A DNA stretch of 64,000 nucleotides from an uncultured bacterium (GTDB lineage Bacteria > Verrucomicrobiota > Lentisphaeria > Oligosphaerales > Oligosphaeraceae). Below, in pieces: positions 1 through 9,300 of the stretch. Position 1 is the stretch's first letter, and every line of letters begins with the position of its first letter. Position numbers and translations under genes: made by a program. The notes under the pieces are model-generated. The model worked only from the letters and a program-made list of their open reading frames with translations, was not told where the DNA came from and did no database searches. The stretch is from assembly GCA_902776645.1 (NCBI GenBank), contig CACYQT010000008.1, positions 1 through 64,000 of the forward strand. Reading direction: 5' to 3'.

Positions 1-465
1 CTCGTCAAGAAGGATGCCGGCCTTAAGAAGCTCGACGATCTGAACGGCAAAGTCGTCGCCGCGCAGGACGGCTCCTCCGGCGCCTCCGCCCTCGAAGACG
101 CCCTGAAGGAACTCCAGAAGAAAGACGAGAAGTTCAACTTCAAGGAATACAAGAAGGTCAAAGACTATGTGACGGCCAAGACCATGCTTGAAAGCGGCGC
201 CGTTGACGCCGTCGCCCTGGACAGCGCGGTCGCCCTCGGCTTCATCGAGAAGTCCAACGGCGCGTTCGTCACCTTCGATGAGCCCCTCCTCTATGAAAAC
301 TACGGCGTCGGCTTCAAGAAAGGCAACACCGCCCTCCGTGACAAAGTCGAAGCTACCCTCCGCGAAATGGTCAAGGACGGCACCGTCGGCAACATCCTCA
401 AGCATTGGAAGGAAAACGAAGCCAAGAACGGCGGCGACGGCATCGACTTCATCCTCCTGCCCTGA
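1..465 (+). CDS. Amino-acid ABC transporter substrate-binding protein, C-terminal part (5' truncated by window edge)
   Basis: The frame is open from base 1, so the gene begins before the window; about 154 residues are visible. The visible part has the layout of the C-terminal lobe of an SBP_bac_3 binding protein: a 'LDDLNGKVVAAQDGSSG' stretch, then 'ESGAVDAVALDSAVA' (the segment reporting which residues the ligand locks), and a C-terminal helix with 'MVKDGTVGNILKHW'. Members bind polar amino acids outside the inner membrane and deliver them to a HisM/GlnP-type permease. The permease and ATPase genes follow directly, which supports the call. Ligand identity cannot be read from this fragment. 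A Rho-independent terminator follows the stop, so this gene is probably expressed more strongly than the permease. Confidence 0.88.
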   Translation, partial: LVKKDAGLKKLDDLNGKVVAAQDGSSGASALEDALKELQKKDEKFNFKEYKKVKDYVTAKTMLESGAVDAVALDSAVALGFIEKSNGAFVTFDEPLLYENYGVGFKKGNTALRDKVEATLREMVKDGTVGNILKHWKENEAKNGGDGIDFILLP

Positions 466-488
466 TCGTGTTTTTTTCTGAAACTGTC

Positions 489-522
489 GGCGGCAGCGGC
501 CTAAATGCCGCTGCCGCCTTTT
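489..522 (+). terminator. Rho-independent terminator between binding-protein and permease genes
   Basis: A perfect 12-bp stem (489-500 pairing with 507-518) with a 6-nt loop CTAAAT is followed by TTTT. It lies 23 nt after the binding-protein stop. Partial read-through here would give the common excess of binding protein over membrane components. The ATG inside the loop/right arm (505) opens the permease frame but is very unlikely to be its start. Confidence 0.8.
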
Positions 523-555
523 CGTTTCCGACCATCCATCAAAGACATCACGCCC

Positions 556-1206
556 ATGCCAATTACCAATATGATATTGCAACTGGCCACCGGCCTTCTG
601 ACATCCGTCAACATCTTCTTCCTGACGCTGCTGTTCACCTTCCCGTTCGGGTTGCTCGTGGCGTTGGTGCGGATGTCCAAGAACCCGTTCGCAAGCAACA
701 TCGCGCGAATCTACATCTCCATCATGCGCGGCACGCCGCTGATGCTCCAGCTGCTGATCGTCTATTTCGGCCCGTACTACGTCTTCGGCTGGTCGTTGAG
801 AAACTATCCGCCGTTCGTCGCCGTCATCATCGCCTTCGTCCTGAACTATTCCGCCTATTTCGCGGAAATCTACCGCGGCGGCATCGCCTCCATTCCCATC
901 GGGCAGTATGAAGCGGCGACCGTTCTGGGCTATTCCAAGCAGCAGACGTTCTTCAAAATCATCCTGCCGCAGGTCATCAAACGCATCGTCCCCCCCATCA
1001 CCAATGAAATCATCACGCTCGTGAAAGACACGTCTCTCGCGCAGGTGATCTCCGTCATGGAAATGTTCACCATCGCCAAGCAGATCGCCAACGCGCAGTC
1101 CTCCATGGTCGCGCTCGTCGTCGCGGGCGTGTTCTACTATGTCTTCAATTTCGTCGTCGCCGTCGTCATGGAGCAAATCGAAAAGAAGCTCGACTACTAC
1201 CGCTAA
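556..1206 (+). CDS. Amino-acid ABC transporter permease (HisM/GlnP type)
   Basis: A 216-residue inner-membrane permease. It has several hydrophobic segments and the ATPase-docking EAA loop around residues 115-137 ('GQYEAATVLGYSKQQ' followed by 'ILPQ'). 'RGTPLMLQLLIVYF' is the typical start of the BPD_transp_1 domain of polar amino-acid importers. I chose ATG 556 rather than the in-frame ATG at 505, because 505 lies within the terminator hairpin and would add a Pro/Arg-rich extension with no counterpart in the family. The binding protein lies upstream and the ATPase 24 nt downstream. Only one permease gene is present, so the transporter probably uses a homodimer. Confidence 0.93.
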   Translation: MPITNMILQLATGLLTSVNIFFLTLLFTFPFGLLVALVRMSKNPFASNIARIYISIMRGTPLMLQLLIVYFGPYYVFGWSLRNYPPFVAVIIAFVLNYSAYFAEIYRGGIASIPIGQYEAATVLGYSKQQTFFKIILPQVIKRIVPPITNEIITLVKDTSLAQVISVMEMFTIAKQIANAQSSMVALVVAGVFYYVFNFVVAVVMEQIEKKLDYYR

Positions 1207-1230
1207 CCGCCTCTGCAGGAATATCATACC

Positions 1231-1995
1231 ATGCCTGTCCTTGAAATCAAAAATCTCCACAAGACCTTCGACCAGAACGAAATCCTCAAAGGCATCGACT
1301 TGACCGTCGATAAAGGCGAAGTCGTCTCCATCATCGGTCCGTCAGGCTCCGGCAAATCCACGCTGCTGCGTTGCGCGACCCTTCTGGAAACCATGACGAA
1401 AGGCTCCATGAAGTACTCCGACACGCAGGTCGTCACCGAAGGGTCGGACGGCTTCAGCGTCTATCTCCCCCCGAAGGAACTGACGCACGTCAAGGCCATG
1501 TTCGGTCTCGTCTTCCAGAATTTCAATCTCTTCCCCCACTATTCCGTCCTGAAAAACATCATCGACGCGCCGATCTCCGTCCAGAAGCGAAACAAGGACG
1601 AAGTCATCGCGGAAGCGCGCCAACTTCTTGCAAAGATGGGACTTGCGGACCGCGAGAACTTCTATCCTTACCAGCTCTCCGGCGGCCAGCAGCAACGCGT
1701 CTCCATCGCCCGCGCCCTCATCAACAACCCGCAGATCCTTTTCTTCGACGAACCGACATCCGCCCTCGATCCGGAGCTCACGGGCGAAATCCTGAAGGTC
1801 ATCCGCGAACTCGCCGCCATGCGCATGACGATGGTCATCGTCACCCATGAAATCGAATTCGCCAAAAACGTTTCGGACCGCGTCATCTTCATGGCCGACG
1901 GCGTCATCGTCGAACAAGGCTCCCCGCAGCAGGTCATCCAGAATCCGCAGCAGGAACGGACGCGCACCTTCCTTGCCAACCTCAACAAGAAGTAA
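1231..1995 (+). CDS. Amino-acid ABC transporter ATP-binding protein (GlnQ/HisP type)
   Basis: A 254-residue cytosolic ATPase with Walker A 'GPSGSGKST' (about residues 36-44), Q-loop 'FQNFNLFPH', signature 'LSGGQQQR', Walker B 'ILFFDEP' and H-loop 'VTHE'. The family energises import of polar amino acids. There is an insertion between Walker A and the Q-loop ('GSMKYSDTQVVTEGSDGFSVY...') that is longer than in GlnQ. It is co-directional with the permease, and the next gene starts 4 nt after its stop, implying one transcript. Confidence 0.95.
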   Translation: MPVLEIKNLHKTFDQNEILKGIDLTVDKGEVVSIIGPSGSGKSTLLRCATLLETMTKGSMKYSDTQVVTEGSDGFSVYLPPKELTHVKAMFGLVFQNFNLFPHYSVLKNIIDAPISVQKRNKDEVIAEARQLLAKMGLADRENFYPYQLSGGQQQRVSIARALINNPQILFFDEPTSALDPELTGEILKVIRELAAMRMTMVIVTHEIEFAKNVSDRVIFMADGVIVEQGSPQQVIQNPQQERTRTFLANLNKK

Positions 1996-1999
1996 ATCC

Positions 2000-3244
2000 A
2001 TGTCCTTCCGCCGCAAGATCATCCATCTTTTCTTCCTTTTGTCTTGCATCACATTATTCAGCCAAGGCCAGCCCATGATCGCCAACGAGAAAACCATCTA
2101 CCGCTCCCCTGATCCCGCGAACATCTACCTCTATACGCCCGCCCTGCTGGAGGGTTTCAACGGCCGTTTCGTCGCGGCCGTCGATCTCGGCGGCCCTGGA
2201 ACCGACAAGCTGACCGGCCCGAAATCAGATCTCGGCGACTACAAGGCAGGCAACCAGATCCGCGTCCTTCTGTCGGACGACCGCGGCAACACATGGCGTG
2301 AAACCGCCGCCCGCATCCCGATGATGCACGAAATCCTCTTCAAGGCGGGCAAGGCCCTCTACATGATCGGCCATTCGGGTCGCTTGCTCATCACGAAATC
2401 TTTGGACAACGGCGAGACATGGTCCGAACCGTCCGTCCTCTTCCCTGAACGCCGCTGGCATCAGTCCTGCGGAACCGTCGACCACCGTGACGGCAAAGTC
2501 TATCTCGTCTATGAAAAATGGATCTACGAAGGCCACCCGTGGCCTGGCGTCGCGCCCGTACTCCTTGCGGCGGAAGAGGATAAGGATCTGACGAAGGCCG
2601 AGAACTGGACGTTCTCCAAGCCGTTCAATCCGGATCCCGTCATGATCGCCGCCGCGCCGTCGGGCATCCCCGCCCTGCCGACGGATTTCCAGCCCAGTCA
2701 TCCAGCGCCCGGCATCCTTGAGACGTCCGTCCTCCGCATCTACGATCCGAAACATCCGTTCTTCGATCCGAACGACAAGACGGTCATCCTCCTCATGCGC
2801 GCCCACACGGGTTTCTCCGACATCGGCGCCATCCTGAAGGGCGTCGAAAATCCGGACGGTTCGCTCGAAATCTCGCAAATACAGAACCGCTTCGGCAACA
2901 AGCTGTTCTACATCCACATACCGGGCGCTAACATCAAATTCCATCTCGTCTATGACGATGTCACGAAGCTCTACTGGATGGTCCATTCGCAGATAGACGG
3001 ACGGATGGCCGAACGCCGCCGCCTTGCCCTCTCCTTCTCGAAAGACCTTCTGACATGGACGTTCGCGGGCCTCATCGCCGTCGGCCCGAGCAACAACGGC
3101 GCACGCCATTACGCCACCTGCATGATCTCCGGCGACGACCTTTTCGTCCTCTCCCGCTCCGGCGACGAACACGCCAAGACCGCCCATGACAACAACTTGA
3201 CGACGTTCCATCGTGTCGCTGATTTCCGCAAATACGCTAAATAA
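2000..3244 (+). CDS. Secreted BNR-repeat / sialidase-like beta-propeller protein
   Basis: A 414-residue protein with a signal peptide (MSFRRK then a hydrophobic stretch to about residue 22). BNR/Asp-box-like motifs are visible: 'SDDRGNTWRE' and 'SLDNGETWSEP', typical of sialidase-fold six-bladed propellers. Proteins of this kind act outside the cytoplasm on sialosides or other glycans, but many BNR proteins are not sialidases and I could not place the Arg triad, so the substrate is open. ATG 2000 is chosen because it sits just after the ATPase stop and gives the signal peptide. The open frame extends further upstream inside the ATPase gene, but that part looks like an antisense-frame artefact. 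Coupling to an amino-acid importer is unusual. Confidence 0.75.
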   Translation: MSFRRKIIHLFFLLSCITLFSQGQPMIANEKTIYRSPDPANIYLYTPALLEGFNGRFVAAVDLGGPGTDKLTGPKSDLGDYKAGNQIRVLLSDDRGNTWRETAARIPMMHEILFKAGKALYMIGHSGRLLITKSLDNGETWSEPSVLFPERRWHQSCGTVDHRDGKVYLVYEKWIYEGHPWPGVAPVLLAAEEDKDLTKAENWTFSKPFNPDPVMIAAAPSGIPALPTDFQPSHPAPGILETSVLRIYDPKHPFFDPNDKTVILLMRAHTGFSDIGAILKGVENPDGSLEISQIQNRFGNKLFYIHIPGANIKFHLVYDDVTKLYWMVHSQIDGRMAERRRLALSFSKDLLTWTFAGLIAVGPSNNGARHYATCMISGDDLFVLSRSGDEHAKTAHDNNLTTFHRVADFRKYAK

Positions 3245-3329
3245 CCAGATGTAACGACGGCATCCCCGCCGTCGGGCGAAAGCGATCCGCCTCCGCCACA
3301 TCCTTAATCAACAAAAATACCATCTCATC

Positions 3330-4421
3330 ATGAAAACAAAATCCCCCGAAACCTGCCGCTACGATATCGTCTCCCTCGGTGAAATCATGCTCCGCCTCGA
3401 TCCAGGCGAAGGCCGCATCCATACGACGCGCTCCTTCAACGTCTGGGAAGGTGGCGGCGAATACAACGTCGCCCGCGGCCTCCGCAAATGCTTCGGCAAA
3501 CGCGCCGCCGTCGTCACGGCGTTCGCCGACAATCCAGTCGGCCGTCTCATCGAAGATTTCATCATGCAGGGCGGCGTCGACACATCGCTCATCAAATGGA
3601 TTCCGTTCGACGGCGTCGGCCGCACGGTCCGCAACGGCCTCAACTTCACGGAGCGCGGCTTCGGCGTCCGCGGCGCCGTCGGCTGCTCCGACCGTGGCCA
3701 TACCGCCGCGTCGCAGCTGAAGGCGGGCGACATCGACTGGGACTACATTTTCGGCAAGCTCGGCGTCCGCTGGCTCCATACGGGCGGCATTTTCGCCGCC
3801 CTCTCCGACACGACGCCAGGCGTTGTGATAGAGGCGCTTAAGGCCGCGAAAAAGTACGGCACGATGACCAGTTACGACTTGAACTACCGCCCGTCTCTCT
3901 GGAAGGCCATCGGCGGAAAAGAGCGTGCGCAGGAAGTCAACCGCGAAATCGCCAAATACGTCGATGTCATGCTCGGCAACGAAGAGGACTTCACGGCCTG
4001 TTTGGGCTTCGAAGTCGCGGGAGCGGACGAAAAGCTCACGACGCTTCCCATCGAAGGCTTCAAGAAGATGATCCAGCAGGTCGTCGCCGCCTATCCGAAC
4101 TTCAAGGCCGTCGCCACGACGCTTCGCTCCGTCAAATCCGCCACCGTCAACGACTGGGGCGCAATCCTTTGGACAAACGGCGAATTCTACCAGGCCGTCC
4201 AGCGGGATGGTCTGGAGATTCTGGACCGCGTCGGCGGCGGCGACAGTTTCGCCTCCGGCCTCATCTACGGGCTCATGGAATTCGACGATCCCGCCCTCGC
4301 CGTCAACTACGGCGCCGCCCATGGCGCCCTCGCCATGACGACGCCCGGCGACACCAGCATGGCGACGCTGAAGGAAGTGGAGAAACTCGTCGGCGGCGCA
4401 GGCGCCAGAGTGGATCGCTGA
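3330..4421 (+). CDS. kdgK: PfkB-family sugar kinase, probable 2-dehydro-3-deoxygluconokinase
   Basis: A 363-residue cytosolic kinase of the ribokinase/PfkB fold. The N-terminal 'SLGEIMLRLDP' and 'WEGGGEYNVARGLRKC' and the C-terminal catalytic motif 'RVGGGDSFASGLIYG' (Asp about residue 305 as base) are typical of KDG kinases, which phosphorylate 2-keto-3-deoxygluconate from uronate/pectin catabolism. It is somewhat longer than the usual 310-340 residues because of a segment after 'GRTVRNGLNFTERGF'. It follows the BNR protein by 85 nt and could share its transcript. The substrate call rests on motif resemblance; another ketose or sugar acid is possible. Confidence 0.75.
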   Translation: MKTKSPETCRYDIVSLGEIMLRLDPGEGRIHTTRSFNVWEGGGEYNVARGLRKCFGKRAAVVTAFADNPVGRLIEDFIMQGGVDTSLIKWIPFDGVGRTVRNGLNFTERGFGVRGAVGCSDRGHTAASQLKAGDIDWDYIFGKLGVRWLHTGGIFAALSDTTPGVVIEALKAAKKYGTMTSYDLNYRPSLWKAIGGKERAQEVNREIAKYVDVMLGNEEDFTACLGFEVAGADEKLTTLPIEGFKKMIQQVVAAYPNFKAVATTLRSVKSATVNDWGAILWTNGEFYQAVQRDGLEILDRVGGGDSFASGLIYGLMEFDDPALAVNYGAAHGALAMTTPGDTSMATLKEVEKLVGGAGARVDR

Positions 4422-4438
4422 TTTTAACATAAACTAAA

Positions 4439-4466
4439 TTGCATTTTTAATAACTATGACTATATT
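4439..4466 (+). promoter_or_regulatory. Candidate sigma-70 promoter for the small-ORF/GNAT pair
   Basis: TTGCAT at 4439-4444 and TATATT at 4461-4466 are separated by 16 nt in a very AT-rich stretch, 60 nt upstream of the 65-aa ORF. Spacing and hexamers fit a sigma-70-type promoter. Confidence 0.5.
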
Positions 4467-4525
4467 AAGGATAGCATTATGAGATTTTGATGACGTATTG
4501 CAAATAAAAGGAGGAGACTATATCA

Positions 4526-4723
4526 ATGAAAACATCAGGCAAACCAATCCGTTACGGCAAGCCATGCATGGCCGGTCTTCCCCCGGAATTGGGGCGGCAA
4601 ATTTTCCGTGAAATTCTTTCAAGCCATCCATTTGATGACCGAAAGCTCCAAAGCAACAATCGTCGCATATTGGCAAGGCTTGCCAAGAGAATGGAACAAA
4701 TGGAAGAAGACAACAAGCAATGA
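4526..4723 (+). CDS. Small 65-aa protein, candidate antitoxin of a GNAT pair
   Basis: I do not recognise a family. The product is 65 residues, with a basic N-terminus ('KPIRYGKPCMAGLP') and a C-terminal half likely to be helical with many Arg/Lys/Glu ('NNRRILARLAKRMEQMEED'). A strong ribosome-binding site (AAAAGGAGGAG, 4506-4516) lies at good distance from ATG 4526. Its stop overlaps the start of the GNAT gene as ATGA (4720-4723), so the two are translationally coupled. The size, order and overlap resemble antitoxin-first type II TA pairs with acetyltransferase toxins (TacT/AtaT class), but the protein shows no recognisable ribbon-helix-helix. The pair is AT-richer than its neighbours, which would fit transfer. 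Confidence 0.6.
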   Translation: MKTSGKPIRYGKPCMAGLPPELGRQIFREILSSHPFDDRKLQSNNRRILARLAKRMEQMEEDNKQ

Positions 4724-5310
4724 GACTGGAATTCAATCCATTCTATTGTGAAAGCCTTACAATGTCTTCAAAAGATCATGAAGACATTGAAAACTTTTCT
4801 GTTGTTCACGCTGATACAGGCAAGGGGCTTTTAAACTATCTCAAGACTTATGCTGCCGCAGATGAAATGCATGGCGCCATGCGTACATATCTTGTCAGAA
4901 TGACAAAAACCAATGAATGCGTTGGCTATTTTTCCTTGAAAGCAGGCTTAGTCTCCTTGCAAGAAGCGGAATTTGACGGAGCAATTCTGTTTGATACCCT
5001 CCCTGGAGTGGAACTTGCAAATTTCGCGGTAAATCGTAACTATGTTCAGAAATATCAAGCAAGAGGAATAGGAAGCGTACTTTTCACTAATTTTATCATT
5101 CCCCTGATAAAATCTGCCTCTGAATACATTGGTGTGTGTCTGGTTTATCTTTTTGCCTTACCTCAGCCTGGTCTTTTAAAGAACTATGAAAGATACGGCT
5201 TTCGTCGATTAACTTCGGATGCTGAAGAAAAATTACACCGCCGCCTAAAGCCCACATACGATCAATCTTGCATCTTCATGTATCGTCTTCTGTCTCCCCA
5301 AAATAAATAG
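4720..5310 (+). CDS. GNAT-family acetyltransferase, candidate TA toxin
   Basis: A 196-residue GNAT-fold protein. The acetyl-CoA pyrophosphate loop is 'QARGIGSVLF' (about residues 111-120), preceded by the beta4 segment 'VELANFAVN' and followed by 'NYERYGFRRL', the usual last strand of the fold. The order 'VGYFSLKAG...ANFAVN...GIGSVLF...YERYGF' matches that of toxin-type GNATs, which acetylate aminoacyl-tRNA, but this family also acetylates many small molecules. It overlaps the 65-aa ORF by 4 nt and shares its promoter. The gene is AT-rich relative to flanking genes. A CTAG repeat pair follows its stop. Confidence 0.8.
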   Translation: MRLEFNPFYCESLTMSSKDHEDIENFSVVHADTGKGLLNYLKTYAAADEMHGAMRTYLVRMTKTNECVGYFSLKAGLVSLQEAEFDGAILFDTLPGVELANFAVNRNYVQKYQARGIGSVLFTNFIIPLIKSASEYIGVCLVYLFALPQPGLLKNYERYGFRRLTSDAEEKLHRRLKPTYDQSCIFMYRLLSPQNK

Positions 5311-5313
5311 GAG

Positions 5314-5327
5314 CTAGAATCCTAGAA
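5314..5327. repeat. Two-copy CTAG repeat between convergent genes
   Basis: CTAGAATCCTAGAA: two CTAG cores 8 bp apart (5314, 5322) in the 21-nt gap between the GNAT and the convergent aldo/keto reductase. The same 14-mer opens the longer array at 55455, so this is the shortest member of a dispersed family. Confidence 0.6.
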
Positions 5328-5331
5328 GTGT

Positions 5332-6327
5332 TTACTTCAAAATCGCGTCAATCGCGGCCAGTTCCTCCGCGGAGAATTCACGTTTATCCAGCCCGGCCAC
5401 GACATCCAGAATCTGCTCCGGGCGGCTTGCGCCGATCAGTGCAGACGTGATGCCACGCACTTGCAGAATCCATGCGATTGCCATCTGGGCCAACGTCTGG
5501 CCGCGTTTGGAGGCGATCGCGTCCAGACCGCGAATCCGCATCAGCAATTCGGGCGTGATGGATGCGCTCTTCAGAAAACGCTCCTTGCTGGCGCGCGAAT
5601 CGGCGGGAATGCCGTTCAGATAACGGTTTGTCAGCAAGCCCTGCGCCAACGGCGAAAACACGATGCCGCCGATCCCTTCGTCCGCCAGATAGTTGAACAG
5701 GCCGTTCCGTTCGTGCGTGCGGTCCAGCATGTTGAAGCGCATCTGCTGGATGACGAACGGCGTCTTGTTCGCACGCAGGACTTTCACGGCTTCCGCCGTC
5801 GCCTCGGGACCATAGTTTGAAATTCCGACATACAACGCGCGGCCGCTGCGGACGATATGGTCCAACGCGAGCATCGATTCTTCAATCGGCGTCTCCGGAT
5901 CGGGACGATGGTGGTAGAAGATATCGACATAGTCCAGCCCCATCCGCTTCAGGCTCTGGTCACAGCTGGCGATCAGATACTTACGTGAACCGTGGTCGCC
6001 ATACGGGCCGGGCCACATGCCGTATCCGGCCTTCGTCGAAATGATCATTTCATCGCGATACGGCGCCATCGACTCCTTCATGATCTGCCCGAACGTGATT
6101 TCCGCGCTGCCGGGCTCCGGCCCGTAGTTGTTCGCCAGATCGAAATGCGTAATGCCCGCGTCAAACGCCGTTTCCACCATCCGGCGGGCGGTGACGTAGC
6201 AGTCCGTATTGCCGAAATTGTGCCAAAGCCCAAGTGAGACCAACGGCAGCTTCAAGCCGCTTTTCCCGCACGGATTATAGACCATTTTCGAATAGCGCTC
6301 CGCCGAAGCGGCATAGACGTGACCCAT
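5332..6327 (-). CDS. gpr: Aldo/keto reductase, L-glyceraldehyde 3-phosphate reductase type (YghZ/Gpr)
   Basis: A 331-residue cytosolic NADPH-dependent reductase. Segments such as 'CGKSGLKLPLVSLGLWHNFG', 'FDLANNYGPEPGSAE', 'STKAGYGMWPGPYGDHGSR' and 'LKRMGLDYVDIFYHH' closely match remembered E. coli YghZ, which reduces L-glyceraldehyde 3-phosphate and detoxifies methylglyoxal. The catalytic Asp, Tyr ('NNYG'), Lys ('STKAG') and His ('YHHRPD') are present. I start at 6327: AAGGAGT lies 7 nt upstream of that ATG, and the longer frame has no RBS and overlaps the upstream gene. It lies 19 nt behind the secreted lyase-like gene, so the two form an operon. Confidence 0.9.
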   Translation of the reverse strand: MGHVYAASAERYSKMVYNPCGKSGLKLPLVSLGLWHNFGNTDCYVTARRMVETAFDAGITHFDLANNYGPEPGSAEITFGQIMKESMAPYRDEMIISTKAGYGMWPGPYGDHGSRKYLIASCDQSLKRMGLDYVDIFYHHRPDPETPIEESMLALDHIVRSGRALYVGISNYGPEATAEAVKVLRANKTPFVIQQMRFNMLDRTHERNGLFNYLADEGIGGIVFSPLAQGLLTNRYLNGIPADSRASKERFLKSASITPELLMRIRGLDAIASKRGQTLAQMAIAWILQVRGITSALIGASRPEQILDVVAGLDKREFSAEELAAIDAILK

Positions 6328-6346
6328 GATGTGACTCCTTTTCGTG

Positions 6347-9300
6347 TTATTTCTTTTCTTCCGGAACCTGCGTCGATGTGATTCCAAGTTGCTTATATAT
6401 ATTGTATAGCGCATGGCTCGTCTGGCGTGTCAGCTGCGTGAACGTCTTGCCGCTGCCGGCCCCGGAGCCAGTCCGTCTCCGCAACGACTTGCCGATCGTA
6501 TCCGCCACGAACTGCGCGTATTTCGGATCGCCTGTCAGAACGGACGCATACGTGATGCCTTCCACCGTCAGAATGCTGTAGCTTCCGCCGTTGGCGTATT
6601 TCGGGCAACCCGTCTTGTAGCGCCATCCGTTGACGTTCGGATTCCATGCCGTGTTCATCAGCCAGTCCACGATCTTCAGCAGGACATCCTTCACCTCCGG
6701 ATCGCCCGTCGCCTCATAGTAACGGATCAGCCCGTGCATCAGAACGCCTGTCGCAAACGGCTTGCCACCACGATGTTCCGCCTTGTCCGGACAGTCGCAT
6801 TCCGACTGGTCCTGCGGCAAGTCGAAGCATCCCGTCTGCGGATTCTGCTGCTTCTTCACAGCTTCGAAGAAAATCTTGCAGGCGTTCAGAAAATACGGAT
6901 TGTTCGTTACCGAATACGCATACATGTTGTTGATGATGGACCAGCCGACCGTCCGCTCAATCGTGAAACGATAGTTCGGCGTATAGCGTTTCGATTGATT
7001 CCAGCTGCATGCGAACGCGACATTTGCGTAATGCGGCTCGCCTAACAAATTCGCCATCAGATACATGCCGACATGCAGCGCATGGCCGCCCGTCCCGTCA
7101 TGCGCCCCGCCGAGCATCGCGTTGTTCTTCCCAAGCTTCTGATACACGGGGGCGCTCTTCGTGATGTAGTCGCCCACATGGCCGCAGCAATGCTCGTAGA
7201 TCGGTTCGCGGACGGTCATCGACGGCGGCCAATGCAGGATGTCGACCGTCGTGTAATGACGGACCATCTGCCTGGCCCGCTCCAGATAATCCAACCTGCC
7301 CGTCCGCGCGAACTGCACGGCGCAGGCATACGTCAAATCATATTCATTATTGCCCCAGTTCCATTTGCGTTCGCCAAACCAGTCGCCGTAATTCAGCCAG
7401 CCGTATTCGCCGCGTTTCACACGGCCTTCCTCCAACTGCTTGAACGATACGTCGAAATTTTCATCATATTCGGGGAAGAAATTCGCCGAGGCAGGTTCTA
7501 TATTGCTGAACACCATGCTCTTGCAGTAGTATTCCGGTGACGCCTGAGCGAACAGCGGCTGCTGCATCCAGTCGCGGACGTTGCCCAACGCGGCATCCCG
7601 CGGAATCATCATCCATGAGACGCGTTGCTGCACCTCCAGGCCTTGTTTCCACACATAGCAGCCGTTCTTATACCAATAATAATGGATGAAAAAGGCCTCC
7701 GCGTCCGCTTCAAGATCCGCCGGCGGATAGTCCGCCGCAGGCAGTTCGGGCAGCAGTGAAATGTTGATGAATTCGTCGTCGATTTTCAGCGCCTTCGGAT
7801 ATGTCTGCCAGAAATCATGGACTTGGACGGCGAACAGATTGCCGATCGGCGGGCCGAACGCCATGAATCCGTCGAAATGCTCCATGCTGGTCGCACTGCC
7901 GGTCGCCGTCAGTATCGCCTCCTTTTCAAGGAATTGCGTCACGTCGAAGCCATCGTCGTAGCGATTGCCGTCCGCCGTCGCCACGAATCTGTTCAACGCC
8001 CCCGTCTTCACCTGCAGCACGACGGATTTGACCAGATGGTTCTGATTCTTGAAATCGACATTCGTCAGCGAGTAGTCGAGATTCCACAGGCCGTTTGGAC
8101 GGTTGCCGTAATAGGCCATGTTCATTTTGAAACGGAAGACCGCTTCGCCGCTTTCATCCGTCAGATCACATGTCAGAACGCCCGTGGCGCGCAGCGCCGT
8201 CTTTTCTCCGGGCGTAAACGCAAAGTTCTCCGCCACAAGCTGTTCGCCGCTTTCCAGCGTGATGAGCAAGTTGTTCGGGAATTGCTGCAGATAATTCGCC
8301 ACACCCGCCACCCATGCGGCGAGATTCTGCGGATTCTGCACAGGCGGCTTCGGCAGATTTTCGCCGGTTTTCAACGTGTAAGTCACGTCATCAGCGTTTG
8401 TTCTGGCCATGAACAGCACCGTCGCCCAACGGGCGGAACCGTCCGGCCAGCGGGACGTGATCGTGAATTGCGCGGGAACGGGCTGCCCTGCGGCGTCCAA
8501 CAAAACCATGTCGTTTTCCGACGCCAAAACGCCCTGCGCGAACGGCACGCCCGAAACGACGGGCCATGATTCACGCGGCACGCCCGTCGGCTCATGGATG
8601 GTCAGCGGCACTTCTATCGCCTTGCTCTTCGCCAGCCATGGACGCGCCCCGGCGACAAACGCAATCGTCTCGCTTTCAATCATTTCCGTTCCACCACGAC
8701 GGACCGGTGCCTTGACAACCGCCGTGTATTTCGCCCCGTCCGTCAACGGCGGCAGGACGACGGCATGGTTGCGCATATTGTCGTCTTCCTCCTTCACCGT
8801 CTGCAACGGCTGCCCTTCGAGGCCGAATTCCACCGTCGCCGCCGCCAACGCCGTCGATGAAATCCATGATAGCTGCGTCCGCTCGTCCGGTAATGTAAAC
8901 GCTTTCAATTCATAAAGTTTCGGGCGTTCCGTCACAGGAACGAAGCGGATGTAGTCATAGTAGGCGGTGCCCAAACTGCCGGGCGTCGCATAGCGGTCGT
9001 CCGCCCAAAGTTCGAACACGCCGTCCTTTATGTCGTAGAAGCCCAGAAACGTCTCGCCGATATCGGATTTCTGCCAGTTCACGCCGTCGAAAGATATTCC
9101 AAGATAACGGTTTGTGCGGCCCATATAGGCATGGTAGAGGCCGTTGGGGATTCCCGTGATTTTCGTATGCAGCGGCGGCGCGCCATCTTCCGGCGACTGG
9201 CGATCCTCCGCGATGTGCGGCGATTGCAACGACGCACGGCGCGACCGTTTCGCTTCAATATTCTCCTCCGTCGTCCACAGATTCCATTTGTTCGGACTCC

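Noticed and set aside
505-555. N-terminal extension of the ABC permease from ATG 505
   Set aside because: This ATG lies in the right half of the terminator hairpin at 489-522. The added residues are Pro/Arg-rich and unlike the family; ATG 556 fits better.
3252-3275. Terminator after the BNR protein (GACGGC-N6-GCCGTC)
   Set aside because: The stem is short and no T-run follows; transcription may well continue into the kinase gene.
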